Source: Alphaproteobacteria bacterium
GTDB lineage: Bacteria; Pseudomonadota; Alphaproteobacteria; TMED109
NCBI GenBank assembly: GCA_022819905.1
Contig: JAJEGJ010000095.1
Span: 91,709 to 155,708 of the forward strand
Reading direction: 5' to 3'
Length of the DNA: 64,000 bases
Part shown: in pieces, positions 26,561 through 36,579 of the stretch
How positions within the stretch are numbered: position 1 is the stretch's first letter
Layout of the letters: each line of letters begins with the position of its first letter
Position numbers and translations under genes: made by a program
The notes under the pieces: generated by a model
The model's database searches: none
Seen by the model: only the letters and a program-made list of their open reading frames with translations
Told to the model about the DNA's origin: nothing

Positions 26561-26974
26561 ATGCGAAGGAAACCGCTTGAAGGCGCTGCAGTCCCGCCGC
26601 TCCGGACAGATCGATACCCGCGGGTGCAATCGCGGACCGCGCGACCGGGCAACCGCCTCGACCGCCGGAATCGGTTCGTCGGCCTGATTCGCCGGGCGGC
26701 GCTGGTGGCCGTGATCGGCTACGTCGCGTTCCACGTGCTCAGGGGTGATTTCGCCCCGAATGCGCTCCTTGAGCAGAAACGCGAAATTCAAGCGGCCGAA
26801 AGCACGGTGGCGGAACTTCAGGTGGTTCATGACCGTCTGGAGGATCGGGTTTCCCGGCTGTCGCGAAACTCGCTGGACTTGGATCTTCTGGAGGAGAGGG
26901 TCCGCGTCATGCTGGGCTGGGCCAGGCCCGACGAATACGTGTTTGTAATTGATTCGGACGAAGCCGGACAGTGA
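26561..26974 (+). CDS. ftsB: FtsB/DivIC-family septum formation initiator
   Basis: A 137-aa bitopic cell-division protein. About 45 polar, Arg-rich cytoplasmic residues precede one transmembrane helix (LVAVIGYVAFHVL, about residues 48-60). A coiled coil follows (EIQAAESTVAELQVVHDRLEDRV) and then the short distal part with LLEERVRVMLGWARPDEYVF. It links FtsQ and FtsL in the divisome. The long basic cytoplasmic extension is a common alphaproteobacterial trait. It sits directly before pdhA, as in many alphaproteobacteria. Confidence 0.92.
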   Translation: MRRKPLEGAAVPPLRTDRYPRVQSRTARPGNRLDRRNRFVGLIRRAALVAVIGYVAFHVLRGDFAPNALLEQKREIQAAESTVAELQVVHDRLEDRVSRLSRNSLDLDLLEERVRVMLGWARPDEYVFVIDSDEAGQ

Positions 26975-27002
26975 TCGACTCAGGCCCGCGGGGTAGTTCC
27001 TG

Positions 27003-28091
27003 ATGGCCGCTTCGAAACGGGTGGAAGAAGGGGCGGGAGAACTCTCGCCGCTGGCGAGCCTCGCGGCCCGGCCGGCGGCAGCCTATGAACCGATGCCCAA
27101 CGGGCATGAACAGGTGGATTTGGGCTTGCCACCGGGTGAGCTACTCGACATCCACCGTCGCATGCTGCTTCTACGACGGCTGGAAGAGCGGATCGGGCAG
27201 CTGTACGCGATGGGCGAGATTGGAGGGTTTTGCCACCTCTACATCGGCCAGGAAGCGGTTGCCGTGGGGATGGAGCGCGCAACCCGATCGGACGATCCGG
27301 TCATCACCGCCTACCGCTGTCACGCGCACATGGTTGTCCGGGGGGTTGCTCCCGAACTGGTGATCGGGGAGCTGCTGGGCAAAGCTGAAGGCGTTTCCGG
27401 AGGGAAGGGCGGATCGATGCACATGTTTGATCCGGCCCGGAACTTCTACGGTGGCCATGGCATCGTCGGGGCCCAGGTTCCACTTGGAACAGGAATCGCG
27501 TTCGCCCTCAAGTATCGGAAAACTGATCGCGTATGCGTGACGTATCTCGGAGATGGCGCGATCAGTCAGGGGCAGGTGGCTGAAGCCTTCAACATGGCGG
27601 CGCTCTGGAAGCTGCCGATCGTGTACGTGGTTGAGAACAATCAGTATGGAATGGGAACTGCCGTCGACCGAGCCAGCGCAGTTTCCGCTCTGCACAAAAG
27701 AGGCGAGTCGTTCGGAATTCCCGGACAGGAAGTCGACGGAATGGATCCGGTCGCTGTGGAGTGGGCAGGATTGACCGCGCTGGAACATGCCCGTTCCGGG
27801 CGGGGACCGATGCTCCTGGAGATGAAGACCTATCGCTACCGCGGCCATTCCATGTCGGACCCGGCTCTATATCGGACCCGGGAGGAAGTGCAGAAGGTCC
27901 GCGAGGAACGGGACCCGATTTCACGCGTGGCCGAGCTGCTCGTGAACGCCGGGGTGGTCGAAGCCGATCAGCTGAAAGCGGTGGATCGGGAGATCCGGGC
28001 AACGGTGATGGAAGCCGTTACAGCGGCGCAAACCATGCCGGACGCGGACCCTGCTGAACTCATGACCGATATCTATTCCGGCGGCAGCTGA
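27003..28091 (+). CDS. pdhA: Pyruvate dehydrogenase E1 component, alpha subunit
   Basis: A 362-aa thiamine-diphosphate-dependent subunit that, with PdhB, decarboxylates pyruvate and acetylates the E2 lipoyl arm. After a variable N-terminal 40 residues come LLLRRLEERIGQLYAMGEI, GGKGGSMHMFD and the ThDP-binding motif from GDGAISQGQ to VVENNQYGMGT. YRYRGHSMSDPALYRTREEV matches the phosphorylation-loop region of mitochondrial homologues. It is the first of four consecutive complex genes, with pdhB 6 bases downstream. Confidence 0.98.
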   Translation: MAASKRVEEGAGELSPLASLAARPAAAYEPMPNGHEQVDLGLPPGELLDIHRRMLLLRRLEERIGQLYAMGEIGGFCHLYIGQEAVAVGMERATRSDDPVITAYRCHAHMVVRGVAPELVIGELLGKAEGVSGGKGGSMHMFDPARNFYGGHGIVGAQVPLGTGIAFALKYRKTDRVCVTYLGDGAISQGQVAEAFNMAALWKLPIVYVVENNQYGMGTAVDRASAVSALHKRGESFGIPGQEVDGMDPVAVEWAGLTALEHARSGRGPMLLEMKTYRYRGHSMSDPALYRTREEVQKVREERDPISRVAELLVNAGVVEADQLKAVDREIRATVMEAVTAAQTMPDADPAELMTDIYSGGS

Positions 28092-28097
28092 CGTCCA

Positions 28098-29081
28098 ATG
28101 CGCGAGATATCCGTGCGCGAAGCCATTCGGGACGCGATGGCCGAGGAGATGCGACGAGACGAATCTGTGTTCCTGATGGGCGAGGAGGTGGCCGAATACG
28201 AGGGTGCCTACAAGGTCAGTCAAGGACTGCTGCAGGAATTCGGGCCGGAGCGTGTGGTCGACACCCCGATCACTGAAGCCGGATTCGCGGGCGTCGGTGT
28301 GGGTGCCGCCATGATGGGCCTGCGTCCAATCGTCGAGTTCATGACGTGGAACTTCGCGATGCAGGCGATTGATCAAATCGTCAATTCGGCGGCGAAAACA
28401 AGATACATGTCCGGTGGCCGTTTGAGTTTGCCTGTTGTCTTTCGCGGGCCGAATGGCGCCGCCTCGCAGGTGGCTGCCCAGCACAGTCAGGACTATGGGG
28501 CCTGGTACGCGCACGTGCCCGGCCTCAAGGTTGTGGCACCGTTCGATGCTGCCGATGCAAAGGGATTGTTGACGGCCGCGATTCGGGATCCCGACCCGGT
28601 CGTGTTTCTCGAGCACGAGCTGCTCTATGGCGACACGGGCCAAGTGCCTGATGGAGAGCATGTGGCGGAGCTCGGTCGAGCAAGGATCGTCCGGCCGGGA
28701 CGGGATGTGACGCTGGTAAGCTGGTCCCGCGGGGTTTCCGCAATACTGGCCGCGGCTGAAACGCTTGCGGGCCAGGATATCGAGGCAGAGGTCATCGACC
28801 TTCGGACCCTGCGACCGCTTGACCGCGCAACCTTGCTTAGCTCGGTACAGCGGACGAACAGAATCATTTGCGTGGAGGAAGGGTGGCCCAGCTGCGGAAT
28901 CGGAGCCGAGGTCATTGCGACTGTCAGCGCCGAGGTGTTTGATGCGCTGGATGCCCCACCGAGGCGGGTAAGCGGAGCAGAAGTGCCCATGCCGTATGCG
29001 GCACATCTCGAGGCCTTGGCCCTTCCAGACGTCGAAACTGTTGTCCGCGTTGCACGCGAAGTGTGCTACGTCGATGTCTGA
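28098..29081 (+). CDS. pdhB: Pyruvate dehydrogenase E1 component, beta subunit
   Basis: A 327-aa transketolase-like subunit forming the heterotetrameric E1 with PdhA. Motifs include [19 protein letters not shown], the ThDP-site segment [20 protein letters not shown] and [18 protein letters not shown]. Many alphaproteobacterial PdhB proteins carry an N-terminal lipoyl domain of about 120 residues. This one begins directly at the catalytic domain, so lipoylation is restricted to E2. Confidence 0.98.
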   Translation: MREISVREAIRDAMAEEMRRDESVFLMGEEVAEYEGAYKVSQGLLQEFGPERVVDTPITEAGFAGVGVGAAMMGLRPIVEFMTWNFAMQAIDQIVNSAAKTRYMSGGRLSLPVVFRGPNGAASQVAAQHSQDYGAWYAHVPGLKVVAPFDAADAKGLLTAAIRDPDPVVFLEHELLYGDTGQVPDGEHVAELGRARIVRPGRDVTLVSWSRGVSAILAAAETLAGQDIEAEVIDLRTLRPLDRATLLSSVQRTNRIICVEEGWPSCGIGAEVIATVSAEVFDALDAPPRRVSGAEVPMPYAAHLEALALPDVETVVRVAREVCYVDV

Positions 29082-29111
29082 AGGCCACTGGCAGCCAGGG
29101 GAATCTGAATC

Positions 29112-30386
29112 ATGCCGACACTGATCCGGATGCCGGCGCTATCGCCAACCATGACGGAAGGGACGCTTGCCCGATGGCTCAAGAAGGAGGGTGAGGGCGT
29201 CGAGCCGGGGGACGTGATTGCAGAAATCGAGACCGACAAGGCAACGATGGAAGTCGAGGCCGTCGATGAGGGCACGCTCGGCAAGATTCTCGTAGCCGAC
29301 GGAACGGAGGGCGTTGCCGTCAACTCCGTAATCGCCGTTCTGATGGGTGAGGGAGAGGATTCGCAGGCCCTGGAAGAGGCCACCGCCGATCTCGACGAGC
29401 CATCCACGCCCCGGTCGGTTGCTGGCACAGAGGTCTCTTCTCCCGAACCTGCCCCGGCCGCGGAGATGTCTTCCGGAGCGGCGTCGGCACCGGCACCGGT
29501 CCCGGTGACCGCAGCACCGCTACAGCCGGCGCCAGGACCCGACCGCGTCGCCGCTAGCCCGCTGGCACGACGCATGGCGGCACAATCAGGGCTTGATCTG
29601 GGGTCCATCCGCGGGTCCGGACCGCATGGACGAATCGTCAAGGCAGACATTGACCGGGTCCTCCAGGCTGGCACCCTGCCTGCAGCAAGCGAGGCCGAAC
29701 AACCACCCGAACGAATCGAACTCAGCAACGTCCGGAAGGTCATTGCCGCCCGGCTTCTGGAAGCCAAGCAGACAATTCCGCATTTCTATCTGGAGGCGGA
29801 CGCTGACGCGGGCGCCCTTCTTGATCTTCGGCGGCGGATCAACGCGGAAGTGGAGCGGGAACGGCGGGTCACCGTGAACGATCTGGTCGTCAAGGCCACC
29901 GCGATGGCCCTGCGACGTGTGCCTCAGGTGAATTCGGCCTGGGGAGGCGACCACATCGTGAGGCATCGACAGGTCCATGTCGCCGTTGCGGTCGCCGTCG
30001 ATGACGGGCTCTTTACCCCCGTCGTTCGAAATACTGACCGCAAGGGGATTCTCGAGATTGCCGGCGAGATTCGGGCGCTCGTCGACAAGACTCGCTCAGG
30101 CAAGTTGATGCCCGAGGAGTACCAGGGCGGCACGTTCAGCGTGTCCAACCTGGGAATGTATGGAATTGAGGCTTTTGCAGCGGTGATCAATCCGCCTCAG
30201 GGCGGGATCCTGGCGGTTGGCGCGGCCACTGAGAGACCGATCGTGCGCGATGGAGCGGTGAAGTCTGCGCCCGTGATGACCCTGACTCTGTCGGGAGACC
30301 ACCGGGTGATCGACGGGGCGGTCGGTGCTCGCTGGTTGGCGGAGCTCCGGGCATTCATTGAAGATCCTGCATTGATGCTGGTTTAG
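29112..30386 (+). CDS. pdhC: Pyruvate dehydrogenase E2 (dihydrolipoyl acetyltransferase)
   Basis: A 424-aa core subunit that transfers the acetyl group from lipoate to CoA. One lipoyl domain (1-80) carries the modified Lys in [17 protein letters not shown]. An Ala/Pro linker follows. The peripheral-subunit-binding domain is [16 protein letters not shown] followed by [13 protein letters not shown], and the catalytic domain ends with [17 protein letters not shown] (H-x3-D-G active site). It has a single lipoyl domain, as in many alphaproteobacteria. Confidence 0.98.
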   Translation: MPTLIRMPALSPTMTEGTLARWLKKEGEGVEPGDVIAEIETDKATMEVEAVDEGTLGKILVADGTEGVAVNSVIAVLMGEGEDSQALEEATADLDEPSTPRSVAGTEVSSPEPAPAAEMSSGAASAPAPVPVTAAPLQPAPGPDRVAASPLARRMAAQSGLDLGSIRGSGPHGRIVKADIDRVLQAGTLPAASEAEQPPERIELSNVRKVIAARLLEAKQTIPHFYLEADADAGALLDLRRRINAEVERERRVTVNDLVVKATAMALRRVPQVNSAWGGDHIVRHRQVHVAVAVAVDDGLFTPVVRNTDRKGILEIAGEIRALVDKTRSGKLMPEEYQGGTFSVSNLGMYGIEAFAAVINPPQGGILAVGAATERPIVRDGAVKSAPVMTLTLSGDHRVIDGAVGARWLAELRAFIEDPALMLV

Positions 30387-30390
30387 AACC

Positions 30391-31791
30391 GTGCCGCAAA
30401 CCGAGTACGACGTTGCCGTCATCGGTGGCGGCCCGGGCGGATACGTGGCCGCCATTCGCGCTGCCCAGCTGGGCATGCGAACGGTGGTGGTGGAGCGGGA
30501 GCACTTGGGGGGAATCTGCCTCAACTGGGGCTGTATCCCGACCAAGGCGCTGCTGCGGAGCGCGGAGATCCGTCACGTGCTGGCTGAAGCCGAAACGCAC
30601 GGCTTCACATTTGGTCAGGTGAAGCTCGATGTCGGCAAGCTCGTTGCGCGAAGTCGAACGGTTGCTGACCAGCTCACTCGCGGTGTCGGGCACCTGCTGA
30701 AGAAGCACAAGGTGGACGTGGTGGAAGGAAGCGGGTCGCTTGCCGGGGCCGGCCGCGTTCGGGTGGCTCGGGACGGCGCAGACGAGCAACTGTTGACGGC
30801 TTCCCATACGATCGTTGCGACCGGCGCGCGAGCTCGGGCATTGCCGGGTATCGAGCCCGACGGCAAGCGAATTTGGACCTATCGGGAAGCCTTGTTGCCG
30901 GACGCCGTTCCCAAGCGCCTCCTGGTTGTTGGATCCGGTGCCATCGGTATGGAATTTGCGAGCTTTTTCCGGGACTTGGGGTCGGAAGTTACCGTGGTGG
31001 AGGTGCAGGATCGCATCGTACCCAACGAGGATGCCGAAATTTCCGCGCTTGCCGAAAAGATCTTTCGGTCCCAGGGCATGCGGCTGCTCACGAGTTCCGC
31101 CGTCCAGTCTGTTCAAACGAAAGGACGGGCGCTCCACGTGACGGTTGAGCTTCCCGACAAGACGACGGACACGGTCGCCGTAGACAAGCTGATCCTGGCG
31201 GTGGGAATCACGGGCAACGTGGAAGAGATCGGTCTCGAAGCGGCGGGCGTCGAGGTTGAGCGAGGGCACATCAAGACGAATTCGGTGGGGGCGACCGGGG
31301 TTCCGGGCATTCATGCGATCGGGGATGTTACCGGGCCGCCCTGGCTGGCTCACAAGGCCAGTCATGAAGGGATCGCATGTGTTGAAGGCATCGCCGGCAT
31401 GGAACCTCATCCACCGGATACGTCCCGCATTCCGGCGTGCACCTATTGCCGCCCGCAGATTGCCAGTATCGGACTGACGGAGGCCGCAGCCACGGCGGCG
31501 GGACACGACGTCAAGATCGGAAGGTTTCCGTTCCTCGCCAACGGCAAGGCCATTGCGCTTGGCGAGGCCGAGGGGCTCATGAAGACAGTCTTTGATGAAG
31601 CGACTGGAGAACTTCTCGGAGCGCACATGATCGGCACGGAAGTGACTGAACTGATTCAAGGATTTGCGATTGCCAGAACAATGGAAGCGACCGAACTGGA
31701 CTTGATGCACACCGTGTTTCCGCACCCCACTCTGTCAGAAATGATGCATGAATCGACACTGCAGGCATTCAGCCGTGCCATTCATATCTGA
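30391..31791 (+). CDS. lpd: Dihydrolipoyl dehydrogenase (E3)
   Basis: A 466-aa flavoprotein that reoxidises dihydrolipoamide with NAD+. The FAD site is DVAVIGGGPGGYVAAIRAAQ. The redox disulfide is GGICLNWGCIPTKALL. The NAD site is LLVVGSGAIGMEFASFF, and the catalytic His-Glu lies in HTVFPHPTLSEMMHES. It starts with GTG at 30391, four bases after the pdhC stop, and closes the pdh operon. It could also serve 2-oxoglutarate dehydrogenase or glycine cleavage if no second copy exists. Confidence 0.98.
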   Translation: MPQTEYDVAVIGGGPGGYVAAIRAAQLGMRTVVVEREHLGGICLNWGCIPTKALLRSAEIRHVLAEAETHGFTFGQVKLDVGKLVARSRTVADQLTRGVGHLLKKHKVDVVEGSGSLAGAGRVRVARDGADEQLLTASHTIVATGARARALPGIEPDGKRIWTYREALLPDAVPKRLLVVGSGAIGMEFASFFRDLGSEVTVVEVQDRIVPNEDAEISALAEKIFRSQGMRLLTSSAVQSVQTKGRALHVTVELPDKTTDTVAVDKLILAVGITGNVEEIGLEAAGVEVERGHIKTNSVGATGVPGIHAIGDVTGPPWLAHKASHEGIACVEGIAGMEPHPPDTSRIPACTYCRPQIASIGLTEAAATAAGHDVKIGRFPFLANGKAIALGEAEGLMKTVFDEATGELLGAHMIGTEVTELIQGFAIARTMEATELDLMHTVFPHPTLSEMMHESTLQAFSRAIHI

Positions 31792-31934
31792 AGCTCGAGG
31801 GTCCGCCATCGTCGGGCGTTCCCGGCCGGGATGGCCGGAACTTGGAAGCGATGCCGGCTGGTTTCAACAGCCGCACTGTTGCTGCCGCTTGAAGCGCGCC
31901 AAACGCCGACCTCATTAGATAGTTAAGGTCAAGC

Positions 31935-32927
31935 ATGCATCCACGAACCGGATACATCAGCACTGCCCATCTGGCGCCCGCAACCGGTCCGAGGCCGTCA
32001 CGGAAACCGCCCTGGATTCGGGTCAAGGCGCCCACTTCCGAAGGTTATCGAAGGACGAAGGAACTCGTTCACGGACTGAGCCTGCGAACGGTGTGCGAAG
32101 AAGCCGCCTGCCCGAATATCGGCGAATGCTGGAGCCAGGGTCACGCGACCATGATGGTGCTCGGGGAGATTTGCACGCGCAAGTGCGCGTTTTGCAATGT
32201 CGCCACAGGACGGCCGCAGCCCGTTGATCCCGGCGAGCCCCAGCGGCTTGCAGATGCGGTGGCGGCTCTGGGGCTTGCCCACGTGGTGATCACGTCTGTC
32301 GACCGCGACGATCTGGCCGACGGCGGTGCCGGTCATTTCGCGGCCTGCATCGGGGCCATTCGCGCCACCAGTCCCGGGGTGACCGTGGAGGTCTTGACCC
32401 CGGACTTTCAGCGGAAGGCCGGGGCTCTGGAAGTTATCGCCGAGGCGGCGCCGGACGTATTCAATCACAATCTGGAAACCGTCCCTCGTCTCTACCGGAC
32501 GGTTCGGCGCGCCGCCGACTATGCCCACAGCCTGAAACTCTTCGTGCGGATGCGGGCACTGAACCCGCAGATCTTCACCAAATCGGGGCTCATGGTCGGA
32601 CTGGGGGAGACCGACGCGGAAGTCCTGGCGGTCATGGAAGACATGCGCGTACACGATGTCGATTTCCTGACGATTGGGCAGTACCTGCAGCCGACGCCCG
32701 GACATCATCCCATCGAGCGATTCGTCTCTCCCGAGGAATTTGGGGCGCTTGAGGCGGAAGCACGGACGCGTGGATTCCTGCTGGTTTCAGCTTCACCGCT
32801 GACCCGTTCCTCGTATCACGCAGATCAGGACTTCCGAAGACTGCGGGCGGCACGCCGCGCCAGAACAGGTACGACCCCATGGTACGGGGCAGGCCAAGCC
32901 TGCTGTGAGAGCGCGTCTCGCGCCTGA
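31935..32927 (+). CDS. lipA: Lipoyl synthase
   Basis: A 330-aa radical-SAM enzyme that inserts two sulfurs into octanoyl-lipoyl domains, here activating the adjacent E2. The auxiliary cluster ligands are [13 protein letters not shown] and the radical-SAM cluster [10 protein letters not shown]. The C-terminal region has the expected SSYHAD, where the conserved Ser ligates the auxiliary cluster. It lies 143 bases after lpd, so it may have its own promoter. lipB is not in this window. Confidence 0.97.
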   Translation: MHPRTGYISTAHLAPATGPRPSRKPPWIRVKAPTSEGYRRTKELVHGLSLRTVCEEAACPNIGECWSQGHATMMVLGEICTRKCAFCNVATGRPQPVDPGEPQRLADAVAALGLAHVVITSVDRDDLADGGAGHFAACIGAIRATSPGVTVEVLTPDFQRKAGALEVIAEAAPDVFNHNLETVPRLYRTVRRAADYAHSLKLFVRMRALNPQIFTKSGLMVGLGETDAEVLAVMEDMRVHDVDFLTIGQYLQPTPGHHPIERFVSPEEFGALEAEARTRGFLLVSASPLTRSSYHADQDFRRLRAARRARTGTTPWYGAGQACCESASRA

Positions 32928-32941
32928 ACCGGGAAGTACGG

Positions 32942-33406
32942 ATGCCGCGACATGCTGAACGCAGGGCTTCTGCGTTTACGCCTGAGCAACTGTTCGACCT
33001 TGTTGTCGATGTCGAGCGATACCCGGAGTTCCTTCCCTGGTGTCTGGGCGCGGCCATCACCGCCCAGCACGAGGACGGATTCGAGGCCGACCTGGCCATT
33101 GGTTTTCGCCTGCTTCGCGCGAGCTACCGCAGCAGGATCACGCATCACAGGCCAACACGCATCGACGTAAGACTTGTCCGCGGGCCGTTTCGCTACCTCA
33201 TCAACCACTGGCGCTTCGAACAGGTGGACGAGCTGAAGACGGAGATCAATTTCGAGGTCGATTTTGAATTTCGTTCAACCGTATTCTCGAAGGCCATGTC
33301 ACCGCTCTTTGGTGTTGCCGTTCAGCGCATGGTCCACGAGTTCGAACGAAGGGCGCAACGCCTGTACTCCGGCACACCCGAAGCCTGCGCAGAGGTCGGC
33401 CGGTAG
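32942..33406 (+). CDS. COQ10/RatA-family START-domain protein
   Basis: A 154-aa protein of the polyketide cyclase/COQ10 subfamily, believed to bind ubiquinone or its precursors and assist respiration. The E. coli relative RatA was also described as a ribosome-association toxin. Motifs are PEQLFDLVVDVERYPEFLPW near the N-terminus, GPFRYLINHWRF and the end helix VHEFERRAQRLY. It lies 14 bases after lipA, an arrangement conserved in alphaproteobacteria, which supports the quinone-related role. Confidence 0.93.
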   Translation: MPRHAERRASAFTPEQLFDLVVDVERYPEFLPWCLGAAITAQHEDGFEADLAIGFRLLRASYRSRITHHRPTRIDVRLVRGPFRYLINHWRFEQVDELKTEINFEVDFEFRSTVFSKAMSPLFGVAVQRMVHEFERRAQRLYSGTPEACAEVGR

Positions 33407-33489
33407 CGCCGGGCTGGAGGGAACGGGATTACCGGGCCAGAAGCCGTCTGGTATCGGCACCAGGTTGTCGCGATGGACATGGAAGTGGT

Positions 33490-34089
33490 CTAGGCCGGGC
33501 TGCGCGGTGCAAATCCCTCCAGGCAGCGTGCCAGAGTTTCGATCCGGCTGAGTTCCTGGTCCAGCATCGCAAACACGGAATCCAGGCTCCGTTCTTCCTC
33601 ATCGAGAAGCCATCCCCGACATGTTCGGGTCCAGACGTATGCGAGCGCCGTCGCGCGAACAGCTCGCTCAAATTCGCTGCCTGCCAATCCCGCCGCGTCC
33701 AAGACGTTTCCCATCGAAGTTTGGATACGGCCAAACGTTCGGGCGGCGGAGTTCGGACAGCGCAGGGCATGGGAGGCAAACTCGCGGAATGCGGCACGAT
33801 GTGGGGCCAACACGTCCAATCGGCACATCAGCGCTTCCAGCAGCCTCTCCTTGGGGGAGGCAGCGGCGAAATCCTCTTCGTCCAGAGCCGCGATTACGCG
33901 TTCGTCGGTTTGACGGGCAAGGGCGTCCAGGACATCGTCACGACCCGAGAAGCGGGCTTCGGCGGTTTCAGGGTCGACGTCGGCCATCCGGGCGAGATCA
34001 GTCACCGTCGTTGTCCGCCAGTTTCCTTCCTCAGCGGCGCGAAGAGCGGCTTGAATCAGGCGTTCGGCGAAGGAATCGTTAGCAGCCAC
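33490..34089 (-). CDS. TetR-type regulator / COQ9-like protein
   Basis: A 199-aa all-helical protein. The N-terminal third resembles a TetR helix-turn-helix: ERLIQAALRAAEEGNWRTTTVTDLAR is in the right place but the recognition helix is weakly conserved (MADVDPETAEARFSGRDDVL). The rest, with CRLDVLAPHRAAFREFASHA and ALAYVWTRTCRGWLLDEEE, recalls the TetR-like fold of COQ9. Because a COQ10-like gene is just upstream in convergent orientation, a ubiquinone-related role is as likely as transcriptional control. gdhA lies upstream on the same strand, 24 bases away. Confidence 0.7.
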   Translation of the reverse strand: MAANDSFAERLIQAALRAAEEGNWRTTTVTDLARMADVDPETAEARFSGRDDVLDALARQTDERVIAALDEEDFAAASPKERLLEALMCRLDVLAPHRAAFREFASHALRCPNSAARTFGRIQTSMGNVLDAAGLAGSEFERAVRATALAYVWTRTCRGWLLDEEERSLDSVFAMLDQELSRIETLARCLEGFAPRSPA

Positions 34090-34113
34090 GGCACTCTCGG
34101 TCGCCGGAGGGGT

Positions 34114-35472
34114 TCACACCACCCCAAAGGCAAGCATGGCTTCCGCTACCTTGCGGAAGCCGGCGATGTTGGCGCCAGCAACGTAGTCGATGGAGTCACT
34201 GTCTTCTCGTCCGAACTCGACGCACCGACCGTGGATATCAGACATGATTTGTTCGAGCTGACGCTCCATATCGGCAAGTGTCCACGACAGACGGGCAGAG
34301 TTTTGGCTCATCTCCAGCCCGGAAACTGCCACTCCCCCGGCATTGGCTGCCTTGGCCGGCCCGAACATTACGCCAGCATCGGCCAACATTGAGACGGCAT
34401 CAAGCTCCGTTGGCATGTTGGCCCCTTCGCAGACGGCCGTGACGCCGCCGTCGATCAAGCGACGGGCATCCCCGGCGTCGATTTCATTTTGCGTGGCGCA
34501 TGGAAGCGCGACGTCGCACGGCACCATCCAGGGTCGGGCGCCGGCATGGTAGGTGGCCGATGCAAATCGCTCCGCGTACTCGGCAATGCGGCCGCGTCGA
34601 ACATCCTTCAATTCCCGCACCCAGCGTAGCTTTTCGTCGTCGATTCCGTCTGGGTCGTGAATGCACCCCGCTGAATCGGAAAGCGTCTGAACGATGGCGC
34701 CCGACTGCAGTGCCCTTTCAGCCGCGTGCAGCGAAACGTTGCCCGAACCGGAGATGCTGATGCGCAGGCCGCTCAAATTTCGTCCGACCTCATTCAGCAT
34801 GTGTTCGAGAAACAGCACCACCCCATAGCCCGTGGCCTCGGTTCGAATGAGACTGCCACCAAACTCCAATCCCTTTCCTGTCAGGACACCCTCGAACGAT
34901 CCGGTGATCCGCTTGTACTGTCCGAACATGTAGCCAATTTCTCTGGCGCCGACGCCAATGTCGCCGGCGGGAACATCGAGGTTGGGGCCGATGTGGCGAT
35001 AGAGCTCATTGATGAATGACTGGCAAAATCGCATCACCTCAGCCGGCGACTTGCCTTTCGGATTGAAGTTCGCGCCGCCTTTTCCAGCGCCCATTGGCAA
35101 TCCGGTGAGACTGTTCTTGAAGGTCTGCTCAAAGGCCAGAAACTTGAGGATGCTCGGCGTGACCGTGTGGCTGAAGCGGAGGCCTCCTTTGTAGGGGCCG
35201 ATGGCATTGTTCATCTGCACGCGAAACCCGCGATTGACGATGATCTCGCCGGCATCGTTCTGCCAGGACACACGAAACGAGACCATCCGGTCCGGCTCCG
35301 TTATGCGCTCCAGAATCCGAAGCTCATGGTAAACAGGGTGCCGGTCGATGTAGGGCAGGAGGGTGTTCGCTACCTCGTAAACCGCTTGATGAAATTCGCG
35401 CTCGCCGGGATTACGGAGGACAAGGCCATCCATGAATTTCTGCAGTTGAGCCGGCTGGCATCGGCCAGGCAT
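34114..35472 (-). CDS. gdhA: NADP-specific glutamate dehydrogenase
   Basis: A 452-aa cytosolic enzyme for reductive amination of 2-oxoglutarate. It aligns along its whole length with the hexameric E. coli GdhA type. Visible segments are NNAIGPYKGGLRFSHTVTPS, GLPMGAGKGGANFNPKGKS with the catalytic Lys, DVPAGDIGVGAREIGYMFGQ, and the nucleotide site ISGSGNVSLHAAERAL. Length is typical at about 450 aa. A TetR/COQ9-like gene follows after 24 bases and a TRAP binding-protein gene precedes it by 24 bases, all on the minus strand. Confidence 0.97.
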   Translation of the reverse strand: MPGRCQPAQLQKFMDGLVLRNPGEREFHQAVYEVANTLLPYIDRHPVYHELRILERITEPDRMVSFRVSWQNDAGEIIVNRGFRVQMNNAIGPYKGGLRFSHTVTPSILKFLAFEQTFKNSLTGLPMGAGKGGANFNPKGKSPAEVMRFCQSFINELYRHIGPNLDVPAGDIGVGAREIGYMFGQYKRITGSFEGVLTGKGLEFGGSLIRTEATGYGVVLFLEHMLNEVGRNLSGLRISISGSGNVSLHAAERALQSGAIVQTLSDSAGCIHDPDGIDDEKLRWVRELKDVRRGRIAEYAERFASATYHAGARPWMVPCDVALPCATQNEIDAGDARRLIDGGVTAVCEGANMPTELDAVSMLADAGVMFGPAKAANAGGVAVSGLEMSQNSARLSWTLADMERQLEQIMSDIHGRCVEFGREDSDSIDYVAGANIAGFRKVAEAMLAFGVV

Positions 35473-35496
35473 CGTTGCGTCCCATACGCCCTCGGT

Positions 35497-36579
35497 TCAG
35501 CCCGCTCGCGCATTCATGAATCCGAGTTCGGCCATTCCGGCGATCCCGATTGAACGCCGCCGGAAATCCGACCAGTTGTCGTAGATGCGCTGATTGATCT
35601 CATCGTCGGCGGCAGTTTCCGCCACGACTTCGTCGCTCACCTCGAACCACCGAGCCAGGATGTCGGCCGGCAGCCGCTCAATTGTGGCTCCGTAGTCCTG
35701 AATCAGCCGCTCGAGGGCAAGCGCGTTGTTGGACGTGAACTCCGCGAGCATCTGGGTGGTTTCCGCCTCGGCGGCCACTTGCACGAGAGATTGAAGGCGC
35801 TTCGGAAGTTCTTCAAAGGCTTCCTTGTTGACCATCAGGGAGAGCGTCGTGCCGGGTTCATGTACGCCGGGTCCGTAGCAGTAGGGGGCCACCTTGTAGA
35901 AACCGTGCGCAAGGTCCATCCAGGGGCCACCCCATTCGGCAGCGTCGATCACCCCGGATTGCAGGGAGGGCATGACCTCGCCTCCGGGAAGATTGATCGT
36001 CGTGGCTCCGAGCCGCGCAAGCACCTCTGATTGCAGCCCGGCCATCCGCACGCGAAGACCCTGCAGGTCCTCCAAACTCTCCAGGCGTTTGCGGAACCAG
36101 CCGATCATCTGCATGCCGGCATTGCCCGCGACAAACGCCTTCAGGCCGTAGCGACTGTAGAGCTCGTCCCACAGCTCCTGGCCGCCGCCGTAACGGATCC
36201 ACGCGATCTGCTCGAGCGGCGCCAGACCGCCCGGAACGGAGCCGAAGAACGCGGTGCTGCGGTTCTTGGAAATCCAGTAGTAGGGCGAGTCATGGCCCAT
36301 CTCTGCCTTGCCCTCGCGCACGGCGTCAAACACTTCGTAAGCAGGCACGAACTCTCCGGCCGCGAAGAGCTTGATCGTAAGCTCGCCATCCGAGAGCTCG
36401 GTGATGCGATCAGCGATGCGCTGGGCTCCGGTGCCGATGCCTGGGAAATTCTTTTGCCAACAGGTGACCATCTTCCAGCGCCGTTCACTGCGCGCATAGG
36501 CGGGAGCGCCGATGGTGGTTGCAGCAGCGGTCGCACTGCCAGCAAGAAACGTCCGTCGGTCGAGAGGTAGTTTTGACAT
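35497..36579 (-). CDS. TRAP transporter solute-binding protein (DctP family)
   Basis: A 360-aa periplasmic protein with a twin-arginine-like signal (DRRTFLAGSATAAATTIGAPA) and likely cleavage after AYA. The mature part matches the TRAP DctP fold, close to the 2-oxoacid-binding TakP group. MVTCWQKNFPGIGTGAQRIA, then GLRVRMAGLQSEVLARLGA with the carboxylate-binding Arg, and DAAEWGGPWMDLAHGFYK are visible. No membrane subunits (DctQ/DctM) lie in the window, so it must work with a distant permease. It is upstream of gdhA on the same strand. Confidence 0.92.
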   Translation of the reverse strand: MSKLPLDRRTFLAGSATAAATTIGAPAYARSERRWKMVTCWQKNFPGIGTGAQRIADRITELSDGELTIKLFAAGEFVPAYEVFDAVREGKAEMGHDSPYYWISKNRSTAFFGSVPGGLAPLEQIAWIRYGGGQELWDELYSRYGLKAFVAGNAGMQMIGWFRKRLESLEDLQGLRVRMAGLQSEVLARLGATTINLPGGEVMPSLQSGVIDAAEWGGPWMDLAHGFYKVAPYCYGPGVHEPGTTLSLMVNKEAFEELPKRLQSLVQVAAEAETTQMLAEFTSNNALALERLIQDYGATIERLPADILARWFEVSDEVVAETAADDEINQRIYDNWSDFRRRSIGIAGMAELGFMNARAG

